NCBI GenBank assembly: GCA_016720635.1
Contig: JADKKF010000002.1
Location: forward strand, 186,001-250,000
Direction: 5' to 3'
Length of the DNA stretch: 64,000 nt
Origin: Saprospiraceae bacterium
GTDB lineage: Bacteria; Bacteroidota; Bacteroidia; Chitinophagales; Saprospiraceae
The notes under the pieces were generated by a model. That model saw only the letters and a program-made list of their open reading frames with translations, was not told where the DNA came from and did no database searches. The translations under genes were made by a program, and so were the position numbers. Positions 46,044 through 54,076 of this stretch are shown piece by piece (the first letter of the stretch is position 1; each line of letters begins with the position of its first letter).

Positions 46044-47699
46044 ATGAATAAATCTGCAAAATCTAGCTTTTATAGATGGCAATATCTTTTTGTCTTTTTC
46101 TTTGCTATCTCCTTGTTTGTTTACTTTCCAGGAAGACATGGTGGGTATTTCACCGACTTTATTGGATTCATTTATATGTATCACAAGGATTCCCTGAGTG
46201 ATATTTTATTGTGTTGGCACTACCATTCCATTTTATATTTATTTCATCTTTTTAACTATATTATTTATAAAATTTGGGGCGTTCCATCCATTGCTTGGCA
46301 TATCGCTTTTTGCTTATTGCATGCGTTGGTGGCTACTTATTTATTTACCGTCATTAAAAATGTTTTAACTTGGTTTGATCATCAATCCAATCAATTAGAA
46401 ATTGCTTTTACAGCAGCTCTTTTCTTTTGGGTGTCCGTGTATCATTCTGAGGTAGTAATTTGGAGGGCTTGTGCTCATTATATGCTGGTAAGTTTGTGCA
46501 TTTTATTTTCACTAGATTGTATCATAAAATTTCTGACCACTAAAACATCCAAATATTTCTATTTATCTTTTTTAGGATTTGCCGTGGGTCTGTTATGCTT
46601 AGAATTTTCTTTTGCTATTCCCTTGATGATTATTTTCATCCTAATTGTTCATGCCTGGTTTCATTCGGAGTGGAAACAGGGATTCAACAATATTGGCAAA
46701 ACAATTTTGTTTTCAGCCTCAATTTTAATCGTCTATTCCTTGCTTTCGAAGTTAATCCTTAACAAATTCATAGGGCATTATGGCGCTGAGGCACATACTG
46801 CGTTTCATCCCATACAAATGATGAGTACTGGAATAAAATACCTATTTAAACATTTGTTTTTAATTAGAGAATATGATTATGATTTGCGTCTGGTATTGTT
46901 TACTTTTTTTGAAAAACCATGGTTTGTCATTTCCTTTTATGCCATATTAATCTGTGGATTTATTTATTCTATTTATAAAAAATCGATGGGTTGGGTGATT
47001 CCAATTTTTTTCGTTATTGGTGGGTTAATTTTTGTCATTCCCGTTAGCAACCTCTTTTTTGTAATTTTATTAAAAGGTGAAAATGATCGCTACGGCTATG
47101 TCTTTTTTATGTTTATCGCCGCGGCATTAGCTTATGCATTTTTTAGAATCCCCAATCCCATACGATGGGCATTCATTTTTGGTTTTTTCATTTGTAATTT
47201 CATTTTTTTAGAAAAAATTATAAAGGACTATGGTGTTGGTGGGGATGTATTTTTTGCTTCCGTGGAAAATTTTCCAGATATTAATCCACGTTCTAAAATG
47301 CTTCTCAATATTCCCGACAACTACCGCGGCATTCTCCTACATAGGATGTATGGCTATAAAAATCATTCCTTCGGTGAAGCCATGGAATTATTCAGAAACG
47401 ATCCGTATAAAGGCTCATATGCGGAATGTATTCTTTTCAATATGGAAAAACCGACTGATGGATGTGAGATAAAAAAAGCTGACAAGAATACTTGGCATAT
47501 GAAGTTCAAGCAATTTGGAAATTGGTGGTGGAAACAAGGTCTTGGCGCAAGTAATTTTGAAAATGATTCGATGAAAATATCAATCGACCAATGGGGCTTA
47601 GCCGAAATTGTCTTAAAAAAAGAGATGCCCTCGACTGATTTTTATATCTTTGATAACTTGCACTGGCAAAAGGTGCAAGATATGGTTTTTGAAAAATAA
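46044..47699 (+). CDS. polytopic membrane protein, possibly GT-C-like glycosyltransferase
   Basis: A 551-residue protein I cannot assign with confidence. It has about ten hydrophobic spans in the first 420 residues. An N-terminal loop PGRHGGYFTDFIGFIY and conserved-looking VVIWRACAHYMLVSLCILF recall GT-C fold dolichyl-phosphate-sugar transferases. The C-terminal ~130 residues are soluble and contain MLLNIPDNYRGILLHRMYG. It starts 25 bases after aspS and ends 11 before the beta-CASP nuclease gene, so it may be transcribed with them. The GT-C idea is a guess from overall topology. Confidence 0.5.
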   Translation: MNKSAKSSFYRWQYLFVFFFAISLFVYFPGRHGGYFTDFIGFIYMYHKDSLSDILLCWHYHSILYLFHLFNYIIYKIWGVPSIAWHIAFCLLHALVATYLFTVIKNVLTWFDHQSNQLEIAFTAALFFWVSVYHSEVVIWRACAHYMLVSLCILFSLDCIIKFLTTKTSKYFYLSFLGFAVGLLCLEFSFAIPLMIIFILIVHAWFHSEWKQGFNNIGKTILFSASILIVYSLLSKLILNKFIGHYGAEAHTAFHPIQMMSTGIKYLFKHLFLIREYDYDLRLVLFTFFEKPWFVISFYAILICGFIYSIYKKSMGWVIPIFFVIGGLIFVIPVSNLFFVILLKGENDRYGYVFFMFIAAALAYAFFRIPNPIRWAFIFGFFICNFIFLEKIIKDYGVGGDVFFASVENFPDINPRSKMLLNIPDNYRGILLHRMYGYKNHSFGEAMELFRNDPYKGSYAECILFNMEKPTDGCEIKKADKNTWHMKFKQFGNWWWKQGLGASNFENDSMKISIDQWGLAEIVLKKEMPSTDFYIFDNLHWQKVQDMVFEK

Positions 47700-47710
47700 A
47701 GTTATTTACT

Positions 47711-49114
47711 ATGAAAATTAAGTTTTGTGGCGCCGCTCAAGAAGTCACAGGTAGTGCGCATCATTTATTAATCAATGATTCTTTCAGCGTATTATTAGAT
47801 TGCGGTTTATTTCAGGGCATTGATGAAGCGGAAGCTCTAAATCGAAAATGGGGATTTGAGCCAAAAGATTTGGATTGTTTGATTTTGTCACATGCACATA
47901 TAGATCATTGTGGAAGAATACCTAAGTTAGTAAAGGAAGGCTTTCGTGGTAAAATATATTGCACCCCAGCTACGCGATCATTGGCAACGATATTATTGCT
48001 AGATAGTGCTAAAATTCAAGAAAATGATGCAGAATATGAAAATAAAAAACTTGCCAAAAAGAAACATGGTCAATTCGAAAAAGTCCAGCCTCTTTATACC
48101 ATTAAAGATGTTCTAAGCTGTCTCGACCTTTTTATCACCATTTCGTATGAATCTGTCTATAAAGTCAATAAGTATCTAAGCCTTAAATTCAGAGATGCTG
48201 GACATATCTTAGGTAGTGCTAGTGTTTTTTTAAACATTCATGAAAATGACAAAAATTTTAGTCTCGTGTTTTCTGGTGATCTTGGTCGTCCCAATAGACC
48301 GATTTTAAGAGACCCTATACCATTAGACCCTGCGGATTATGTCATTTGTGAGTCCACTTACGGAGACAAAATACATCAAAGTGCACCGAATGAGCTTGAA
48401 AAGTTTTTACATATTGTAAATGAAACATGCATCCAGAATCATGGAAAATTGATCATTCCCGCCTTTAGTGTTGGACGTACACAAGAAATCGTGTATATGC
48501 TGAATCAATTGTCTAATAAAGGACTATTGCCCAATATACCTGTGTATGTCGATAGCCCTCTTGCCATTGATGCTACACAAATTTTTACCGAACATCCCGA
48601 ATGTTATGATGAGGAAATTCTTGAATACCTCATATCAGATCCCAATCCTTTTGGATTTAAAAACTTGCACCTAATCAAAGATGTCGAAGGCAGTAAAAGA
48701 TTAAATACTGATAAAAATCCTTGCATAATCATCAGTGCAAGCGGCATGGGCAACGCCGGGCGTGTAAAACACCATTTGTACAATTCCCTATCCAATCCTA
48801 AGAACACGGTTTTGATCGTGGGATATTGCTCTCCTAATACGCCAGGTGGTCAGCTCCGAGCTGGGGTATCTTCTATTTTTTTATTCGGGGATGAAATACC
48901 CGTAAGAGCAAAGATTGATACGATGGATTCTTTCTCTGCTCATGGTGATCAAAAAGAAATGCTTGGAGCTTTAAAAAGTAATCTTTCTTCCCACAAAAAA
49001 ATGTTTTTAGTCCATGGGGAGCTAGATACACAAAAAGCTTACAAAATTTTCTTGCAAGAAAATGGTTTCCATGATATTGAAATTCCTCACTTATATCAAT
49101 CTTTTGTTATTTAA
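47711..49114 (+). CDS. MBL-fold / beta-CASP RNA-processing nuclease
   Basis: A 467-residue metallo-beta-lactamase-fold protein with a beta-CASP insert and RNA-specificity C-terminal motif, the CPSF73/Ysh1 arrangement. The zinc motif is LSHAHIDHCGRIPKL, further ligands lie in RDAGHILGSASVFL and FSGDLGRPNRPILRD, and SASGMGNAGRVKHHL and MDSFSAHGDQKEM are typical of the family. Likely an RNA exo/endonuclease; bacterial targets are unsettled. Confidence 0.9.
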   Translation: MKIKFCGAAQEVTGSAHHLLINDSFSVLLDCGLFQGIDEAEALNRKWGFEPKDLDCLILSHAHIDHCGRIPKLVKEGFRGKIYCTPATRSLATILLLDSAKIQENDAEYENKKLAKKKHGQFEKVQPLYTIKDVLSCLDLFITISYESVYKVNKYLSLKFRDAGHILGSASVFLNIHENDKNFSLVFSGDLGRPNRPILRDPIPLDPADYVICESTYGDKIHQSAPNELEKFLHIVNETCIQNHGKLIIPAFSVGRTQEIVYMLNQLSNKGLLPNIPVYVDSPLAIDATQIFTEHPECYDEEILEYLISDPNPFGFKNLHLIKDVEGSKRLNTDKNPCIIISASGMGNAGRVKHHLYNSLSNPKNTVLIVGYCSPNTPGGQLRAGVSSIFLFGDEIPVRAKIDTMDSFSAHGDQKEMLGALKSNLSSHKKMFLVHGELDTQKAYKIFLQENGFHDIEIPHLYQSFVI

Positions 49115-49241
49115 GCTATTTTTTTTATTTCCTTGTATTTAAATTTATCCAATTTCTATATTAGCTTTTATTAATTATTATTTCATTTATTTTTTAAATC
49201 TGATATGTTAAAAAATTCGATAAATATTACCAATTGCTTCC

Positions 49242-49253
49242 AAGGATATCCTT
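49242..49253. promoter_or_regulatory. 12-base palindrome, candidate operator
   Basis: AAGGATATCCTT is a perfect palindrome 146 bases upstream of the outer-membrane channel gene. It shares the AGGAT half-site with the second repeat at 49354-49369. Operator function is inference. Confidence 0.35.
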
Positions 49254-49353
49254 CTTTTTGAAGTCAAAAAACTCCAATAAAAAAGTAAAGTTTTTTCCCT
49301 AAAATCCTTTATTTATTTTAAACTTTTATTATTTCCACAGCGTTTTTATAAAT

Positions 49354-49369
49354 AGGATATAAATATCCT
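49354..49369. promoter_or_regulatory. inverted repeat overlapping the presumed promoter, candidate operator
   Basis: AGGATAT, two A, ATATCCT: perfect 7-base arms, ending 2 bases before a -7-like TATCTTTT. A repressor or activator bound here would control the nirK cassette. Inference from position and symmetry. Confidence 0.4.
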
Positions 49370-49398
49370 TTTATCTTTTATAACAATAATTATCCGCT

Positions 49399-50658
49399 AT
49401 GAAGTATTCATTTTTTATTCTTCTTTTTCTTTCATTTAGCTCTTGGGGGCAGCAAAAGTTTGAATTGTCCGCTGAGTTTCGTCCACGAATGGAGCAGAGG
49501 CTGGGCTATAGAACCCTAGCCCCTACTGATGCAAAAACAGCCTTTTTTATTTCGGAAAGATTTCGACTTCAATCTCTTTACTCTACAGATCAACTGAAGC
49601 TTTTAATTTCTTTGCAGGACTATCGCGTTTGGGGTAATGAGGAACAAGTCAAAAACATTGGATCGATTGGATTACACGAAGGTTGGGCAGAGCTTAGACT
49701 GAAACCTAACAATTTTTTAAAACTAGGACGCCAGGAAATATCCTACGAAGACAATCGGTTATTGGGAAACCTCGATTGGGTTCAACAAGCAAGAAGCCAC
49801 GATGGTGTGGTTTATAAATATGTAAGTCCTAAAACTAATTTTCATCTTGGTAGCTTTTTTAATCAATCTGCCGAACAGATTACTGGCACCGTTTACAAAT
49901 TAAACAATTACAAATCCATGTCGTATGCCTGGTATAATCAAAAACTGGACAGTGGCCGAATTTCTTTATCTTATTATGCTATTTTAGATGGACTTCCGAA
50001 CAAAGACAGCATTCCAAAATCTTTTTATAGATTCACCACTGGTCCAAACACGTCCTTCAAATTAGATCGAATTACATTAAATGTTGGGGCTTATTTACAA
50101 TTGGGTAAAACCATCTCCAACCAATCAATTAAGGCATTTTTCACCAATATATATGCTGAATATGCCCATCGCAAAACATTTTTTGGTCTCGGATACGATT
50201 TCCTATCAGGAAATAATGCTAAGTCATCTGATCAAACAGAATACAAAGCCTTCCACACGCTATATCCTACCAATCATAAGTATTATGGACACATGGACTA
50301 TTTTTTGGATATACCTTCTGACACAAAACAAGGTGGCTTACAAGACATATATGCGAGAATTCAATACAAACCCAATACCAAGGGATTGATCGGTGTCGAT
50401 GCTCATTATTTTTCACTGGGTAATAATGTAAAAAGCGTGGTCAATCCAGCACAATATCTTGACCCGTATCTTGGTGTTGAGCTTGATTTCTTCGGCTCAT
50501 ACAAAGCTTTAGATTTTATGACCATAAACGGGGGGTATTCTTTGATGCTTGCCTCTGACTCGATGAAAGAGATCAAAGGTGGCGACAACAAGAGATACAA
50601 TGGCTGGAGCTTTATTTCTTTAACACTCAAGCCGACTCTATTTCAACACATTAAATAA
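49399..50658 (+). CDS. alginate export family outer membrane channel
   Basis: A 419-residue outer-membrane protein. The signal peptide (FFILLFLSFSSWG) is cut before QQKFELSAEFRPRMEQRLGY, the family opening. Many amphipathic strands follow (LKLLISLQDYRVWGNEEQ, FLKLGRQEISYEDNRLLG, then LDWVQQARSHDGVVYKYV) and it ends as a barrel strand WSFISLTLKPTLF. The family (named for AlgE-like proteins) has many members in organisms that make no alginate. As the first gene before nirK it may be the channel for nitrite or another small anion, by context only. Confidence 0.85.
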   Translation: MKYSFFILLFLSFSSWGQQKFELSAEFRPRMEQRLGYRTLAPTDAKTAFFISERFRLQSLYSTDQLKLLISLQDYRVWGNEEQVKNIGSIGLHEGWAELRLKPNNFLKLGRQEISYEDNRLLGNLDWVQQARSHDGVVYKYVSPKTNFHLGSFFNQSAEQITGTVYKLNNYKSMSYAWYNQKLDSGRISLSYYAILDGLPNKDSIPKSFYRFTTGPNTSFKLDRITLNVGAYLQLGKTISNQSIKAFFTNIYAEYAHRKTFFGLGYDFLSGNNAKSSDQTEYKAFHTLYPTNHKYYGHMDYFLDIPSDTKQGGLQDIYARIQYKPNTKGLIGVDAHYFSLGNNVKSVVNPAQYLDPYLGVELDFFGSYKALDFMTINGGYSLMLASDSMKEIKGGDNKRYNGWSFISLTLKPTLFQHIK

Positions 50659-50708
50659 TTATCATAATAAAATAATATTCAATATTTAAACACAATAAAA
50701 ATCAATTT

Positions 50709-52181
50709 ATGAAAAAGTATTTTAACCACTTTAATTCTGTCAAATATTTTGGCGCCCTTATGCTTCTCTATTCTATCTGGTCCATTGGATGCAAATCAGA
50801 CATAGAGAAGAAATCTTTGTGGTCACAAGATCCAACCGAAAAAATTATTGGTCAAGAAAAAGCTATCTTGACTGATCCGCCTTTGGTACCGCCTCCAATA
50901 ACAAGAACTCATGCGACTAAAGTTATTGTTGAGCTCGAAGTTATTGAAAAAGAAATGGAAATAATGGATGGCGTGAAATATATGTTTTGGACTTTTGGCG
51001 GGACTGTTCCTGGTAAATTCATTCGAGTTAGAGAAGGTGATCTTGTTGAGTTTCACTTAAAAAATCACCCTACAAGTAAAGTTCCACACAATATCGACCT
51101 ACACGCCGTCACAGGACAAGGTGGTGGAGCATCTTCTACCTTTACTGCTCCTGGCCATGAGACCGTGTTTACCTTTACGGCATTGAATAAAGGATTGTTT
51201 ATATACCACTGTGCTACTGCTCCCGTTGGAATGCATATCGCCAATGGTATGTATGGCCTAATTTTTGTAGAACCCAAAGAGGGAATGCCTGCTGTTGATA
51301 AGGAATACTACGTTTGTCAAGGTGATTTTTACACAAGAGGCGAATATGGTGAGTCTGGCGTACAGCCTTTTGATATGGCAAAAGCACTGCAAGAAAATCC
51401 AGATTATGTCTTATTCAATGGTAAAGTTGGTGCGCTAACAGGCGATAATGCTATCAAAGCAAATTCTGGCGACAAAGTAAGACTTTTCGTAGGTAATGGC
51501 GGACCTAATCTTATTTCTTCTTTTCACGTTATTGGAGAAATTTTTGATAATATTTATGTCGAAGGGGGCGAGATGATAAACCATAACCTTCAGACTACTT
51601 TGGTTCCTGCTGGCGGATCGGCAATTGCAGAGTTTAGGTGTGAAATCCCTGGCAACTACATTTTGGTAGATCATGCATTGTTCAGAACATTCAATCAAGG
51701 GGCTTTGGGTATATTAGCCGTTGGTGGAGATGTTGATAAAACAATATATTCAGGTCAATTGGACGAAAGAATTTATCAACCAGAAGGTGGCGCGATTCAG
51801 ACTATGCCTGATGTTGTCAAAGCGCCCGCCAAAGTATTGTCCAAAGACGAGCGGATTTCAGTTGGAAAATCCATTTACTCCCGAACTTGCCAACCATGTC
51901 ATCAGGCCGATGGAAAAGGTATTGCTAATTCATTTCCACCTCTTGCGAACTCTGATTATTTCAAAGGAAATTCTGTCAAAGCGATTAACCCCATCGTTCA
52001 CGGGCTTTCTGGCAATATTACAGTTAATGGAAAAACTTTTAATAGTATTATGCCTAAGCAATCTTTGAGTGATGAAGAAATAGCTAGTGTTGTTACCTTT
52101 ATCTTAAATAGTTTTGGCAATGAAGGAGGTGACGTGACACCAGCTCAGGTGCTTGCATCTAGAAAAACTAGCAACAAATAA
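50709..52181 (+). CDS. nirK: copper-containing nitrite reductase with C-terminal cytochrome c domain
   Basis: Reduces nitrite to nitric oxide in the periplasm. The N-terminus is a lipoprotein signal (IWSIGC, Cys28). All copper residues are visible: type 1 copper His127, Cys168, His176, Met181; type 2 copper His132, His167, His322; catalytic Asp130 and His273. The short YHCATAPVGMHIANGMYG linker is the class II form. After about residue 375 a cytochrome c domain is fused, with heme motif CQPCH (394-398) and a late Met in IMPKQSL as possible axial ligand. This is an uncommon but known fusion that brings an electron donor to the enzyme. Followed 9 bases later by nirV. Confidence 0.95.
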   Translation: MKKYFNHFNSVKYFGALMLLYSIWSIGCKSDIEKKSLWSQDPTEKIIGQEKAILTDPPLVPPPITRTHATKVIVELEVIEKEMEIMDGVKYMFWTFGGTVPGKFIRVREGDLVEFHLKNHPTSKVPHNIDLHAVTGQGGGASSTFTAPGHETVFTFTALNKGLFIYHCATAPVGMHIANGMYGLIFVEPKEGMPAVDKEYYVCQGDFYTRGEYGESGVQPFDMAKALQENPDYVLFNGKVGALTGDNAIKANSGDKVRLFVGNGGPNLISSFHVIGEIFDNIYVEGGEMINHNLQTTLVPAGGSAIAEFRCEIPGNYILVDHALFRTFNQGALGILAVGGDVDKTIYSGQLDERIYQPEGGAIQTMPDVVKAPAKVLSKDERISVGKSIYSRTCQPCHQADGKGIANSFPPLANSDYFKGNSVKAINPIVHGLSGNITVNGKTFNSIMPKQSLSDEEIASVVTFILNSFGNEGGDVTPAQVLASRKTSNK

Positions 52182-52190
52182 TATTATTGG

Positions 52191-52976
52191 ATGAAAATAC
52201 TTGTTTCATTGATTTTTACCTTAATTGCCTATATCGGGCTTTCACAAGTTGAAAAAAATATGGTATTGATAAAAGGCGGCACATATGTGCCGCTTTATTC
52301 TCTCGTCACAGGTAAGGTAACCGTTGGATCTTTTTACATGGATAAATATCCCGTCACAAATGCTGATTTTGAATTATTTATACAAAAAAATCCAAGTTGG
52401 GCCAAAAACAATATCAAGCCCATATTTGCTGATGAAAAATACTTACAACATTGGGCTTCGCCAACTAAATTGGCAATTACCAAAACTCCAAATCTTAGAA
52501 GCCCGGTTGTCAATGTATCTTGGTTTGCAGCTAAAAAATATTGCGAATGTTTAGGTAAAAGATTGCCAACCGTTGACGAATGGGAATATGTCGCTTTAGC
52601 AGATGAAACCCAAAAAAATGCATCAACAAATGCAGGTTTTTACCAAAAAATATTGGACTGGTATGCGCAAAAGTCTTCAAAAAATATTCCTGCCGTGGGC
52701 ACCAATTTTAAGAATGTATATGGTGTTTATGATATTCATGGTTTGATTTGGGAGTGGAATTTGGATTTCATTTCCGCATTGTCCACCAAAGACTCTAGAG
52801 ATGGCAATAATTTGGATAAAAATGAGTTTTGTGGTGCTGGGTCTAAGGGCTCAAAAAATCCTTCTAATTATGCCGCATTCATGCGATACGCCATGAGGTC
52901 TAGCCTTAAAGCCAATTATAATATCCACAACTTAGGATTTCGATGTGTCAAAGATTTTAATAAACAAAAAAAATAA
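52191..52976 (+). CDS. nirV: NirV-like formylglycine-generating-enzyme fold protein
   Basis: A 261-residue secreted protein of the FGE/SUMF1 fold. The signal peptide (MKILVSLIFTLIAYIGLSQ) precedes VGSFYMDKYPVTNADFELFI, then SPVVNVSWFAAKKYCECLGK, RLPTVDEWEYVALADE and the C-terminal NLGFRCVKDF. In many nitrite reducers such a gene (nirV) follows nirK; its exact role is unknown, possibly enzyme maturation. It is 9 bases after nirK and 2 before the SCO gene, so all are one transcript. Sulfatases are absent nearby, which argues against a sulfatase-activating role. Confidence 0.87.
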   Translation: MKILVSLIFTLIAYIGLSQVEKNMVLIKGGTYVPLYSLVTGKVTVGSFYMDKYPVTNADFELFIQKNPSWAKNNIKPIFADEKYLQHWASPTKLAITKTPNLRSPVVNVSWFAAKKYCECLGKRLPTVDEWEYVALADETQKNASTNAGFYQKILDWYAQKSSKNIPAVGTNFKNVYGVYDIHGLIWEWNLDFISALSTKDSRDGNNLDKNEFCGAGSKGSKNPSNYAAFMRYAMRSSLKANYNIHNLGFRCVKDFNKQKK

Positions 52977-52978
52977 TT

Positions 52979-53602
52979 ATGAAAGATTTCATTTCTCTAT
53001 CTTTGATATTCTTATCAATTTTCTTTATTTCTTGTGATAAAAAATCCAAGTCGGGGGATTGCTGTAAGAAAGAAAGTATTACTACAAAGACCACAACCGA
53101 AGTTAAGTCGGATATTACATTATTTGACATTACCTCTACTTGGACGACTCAAGATGGTAAAACGCTTAAGCTTTCTGATTTTAAATCAAAAGTAATTTTG
53201 ATGGCCATGATTTTTACCAATTGTGAGGGAGCCTGTCCTAGGATTACCGCCGACTTACTCCGAATCGAACAATCAATACCCAAAGAAAAGCTGAAAGATG
53301 TTTCGTTTGTATTGGTGACAATGGATCCATGGCGGGATAATCCTCAGCAACTGAAATCATTCGCTAAAGAATATCAATTAGATCCAACCAGATGGACTTT
53401 ACTTACTGGTTCCGAATCTGATATCTTAGAAATCAGCAACGTACTCAATGTACGTATCAAGAAGGATGCAAATGGAAACTTTGATCATTCTAACATTATC
53501 CATGTTCTAAACAACAAGGGTAATATCGTTTATCAACAAATTGGTTTAAATATAGAGCCCACCGAAAGTTTAAATGCTATAAATCAATTACTTTCTGAAT
53601 AA
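52979..53602 (+). CDS. SCO1/SenC family copper chaperone
   Basis: A 207-residue thioredoxin-fold lipoprotein (lipobox FFISC, Cys19). The copper site is FTNCEGACPR (Cys82, Cys86) and the third ligand His170 in NFDHSNIIHVLNNKG. SCO proteins place copper in cytochrome oxidase, and some in nitrite or nitrous oxide reductases. Its place right after nirK-nirV suggests it supplies copper to NirK (inference). A second Cys pair, CC at 28-29, sits in the linker after the lipid anchor. Confidence 0.93.
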   Translation: MKDFISLSLIFLSIFFISCDKKSKSGDCCKKESITTKTTTEVKSDITLFDITSTWTTQDGKTLKLSDFKSKVILMAMIFTNCEGACPRITADLLRIEQSIPKEKLKDVSFVLVTMDPWRDNPQQLKSFAKEYQLDPTRWTLLTGSESDILEISNVLNVRIKKDANGNFDHSNIIHVLNNKGNIVYQQIGLNIEPTESLNAINQLLSE

Positions 53603-53635
53603 AAAAAAGGCTTCTATTCGAAGCCTCTTTTTTTT
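53601..53635 (+). terminator. intrinsic terminator after the nirK cassette
   Basis: AGGCTTC pairs with GAAGCCT (53608-53626, 5-base loop), with a T run after and an A run before it. It ends the cassette and, since it is nearly symmetrical, may also end the convergent small gene at 53656. Confidence 0.9.
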
Positions 53636-53655
53636 ATGACATTGTTACAATCTGT

Positions 53656-53976
53656 CTATTTGTGATTGTGACCATCGTGGTTTTCGTGTTTGATATTTTC
53701 GCTAGCTCTATCTTGTTTACGGTCTAAAACTTTTTTTTCTTTTTTTGTCATTTGACCATCGGCTTTCATCGCTCGTTCTGTTCTTCTAATATGCTTTTGT
53801 TGGGCCCTTAGTTTTTTTGCTTCTGGCTTAGTAATTTCTCCTGATCGAACTCCTTCTTGGATTCTCTCTTTTTGATTTTCTTGTCGGGCATCAACCTTGG
53901 GTGTTGCTGTTTGTGCATTGGTTGTATAAACCATGCCACCTAAAATAATACTGGCTAAAATTAATCTTGCTTTCAT
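53656..53976 (-). CDS. small secreted helical protein with His-rich tail
   Basis: A 106-residue protein with a signal peptide (RLILASIILGGMVYTTNAQT). The body is charged and helical: RQENQKERIQEGVRSGEITK, then RAMKADGQMTKKEKKVLDR with KQDRASENI. This pattern (Q..RI..G..SG.lT..E, then DG.lT..E...L...Q...S..I) recurs in a widespread periplasmic family of unknown function. The tail KHENHDGHNHK has four His and could bind metal, which is notable next to the copper cassette, but no evidence beyond position links them. Confidence 0.62.
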   Translation of the reverse strand: MKARLILASIILGGMVYTTNAQTATPKVDARQENQKERIQEGVRSGEITKPEAKKLRAQQKHIRRTERAMKADGQMTKKEKKVLDRKQDRASENIKHENHDGHNHK

Positions 53977-54076
53977 TTTTCTAGTTTTTATTTTAAAAAA
54001 TTTATTCTTTGACTTTACTGTAATACCTTGGTTTAACTGTATTCTTTTTTTTAATATTTTCTTAACTTTTCAAATT

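Larger units (their letters stand above)
49115..49398. other. regulatory-looking gap upstream of the nirK cassette
   Basis: 284 bases, very AT-rich. It holds a 12-base perfect palindrome AAGGATATCCTT (49242-49253) and a 7-2-7 inverted repeat AGGATAT-AA-ATATCCT (49354-49369). TATCTTTT (49372-49379), one base off TAnnTTTG, follows the second repeat. No FNR-type TTGAT-N4-ATCAA site was seen. Confidence 0.5.

Noticed and set aside
49115..49398. FNR/NNR-type site controlling nirK
   Set aside because: No TTGAT-N4-ATCAA-like sequence found; the palindromes there have a different half-site.
52191..52976. Formylglycine-generating enzyme that activates sulfatases
   Set aside because: It directly follows nirK and no sulfatase gene is in the window, so NirV is the better reading.
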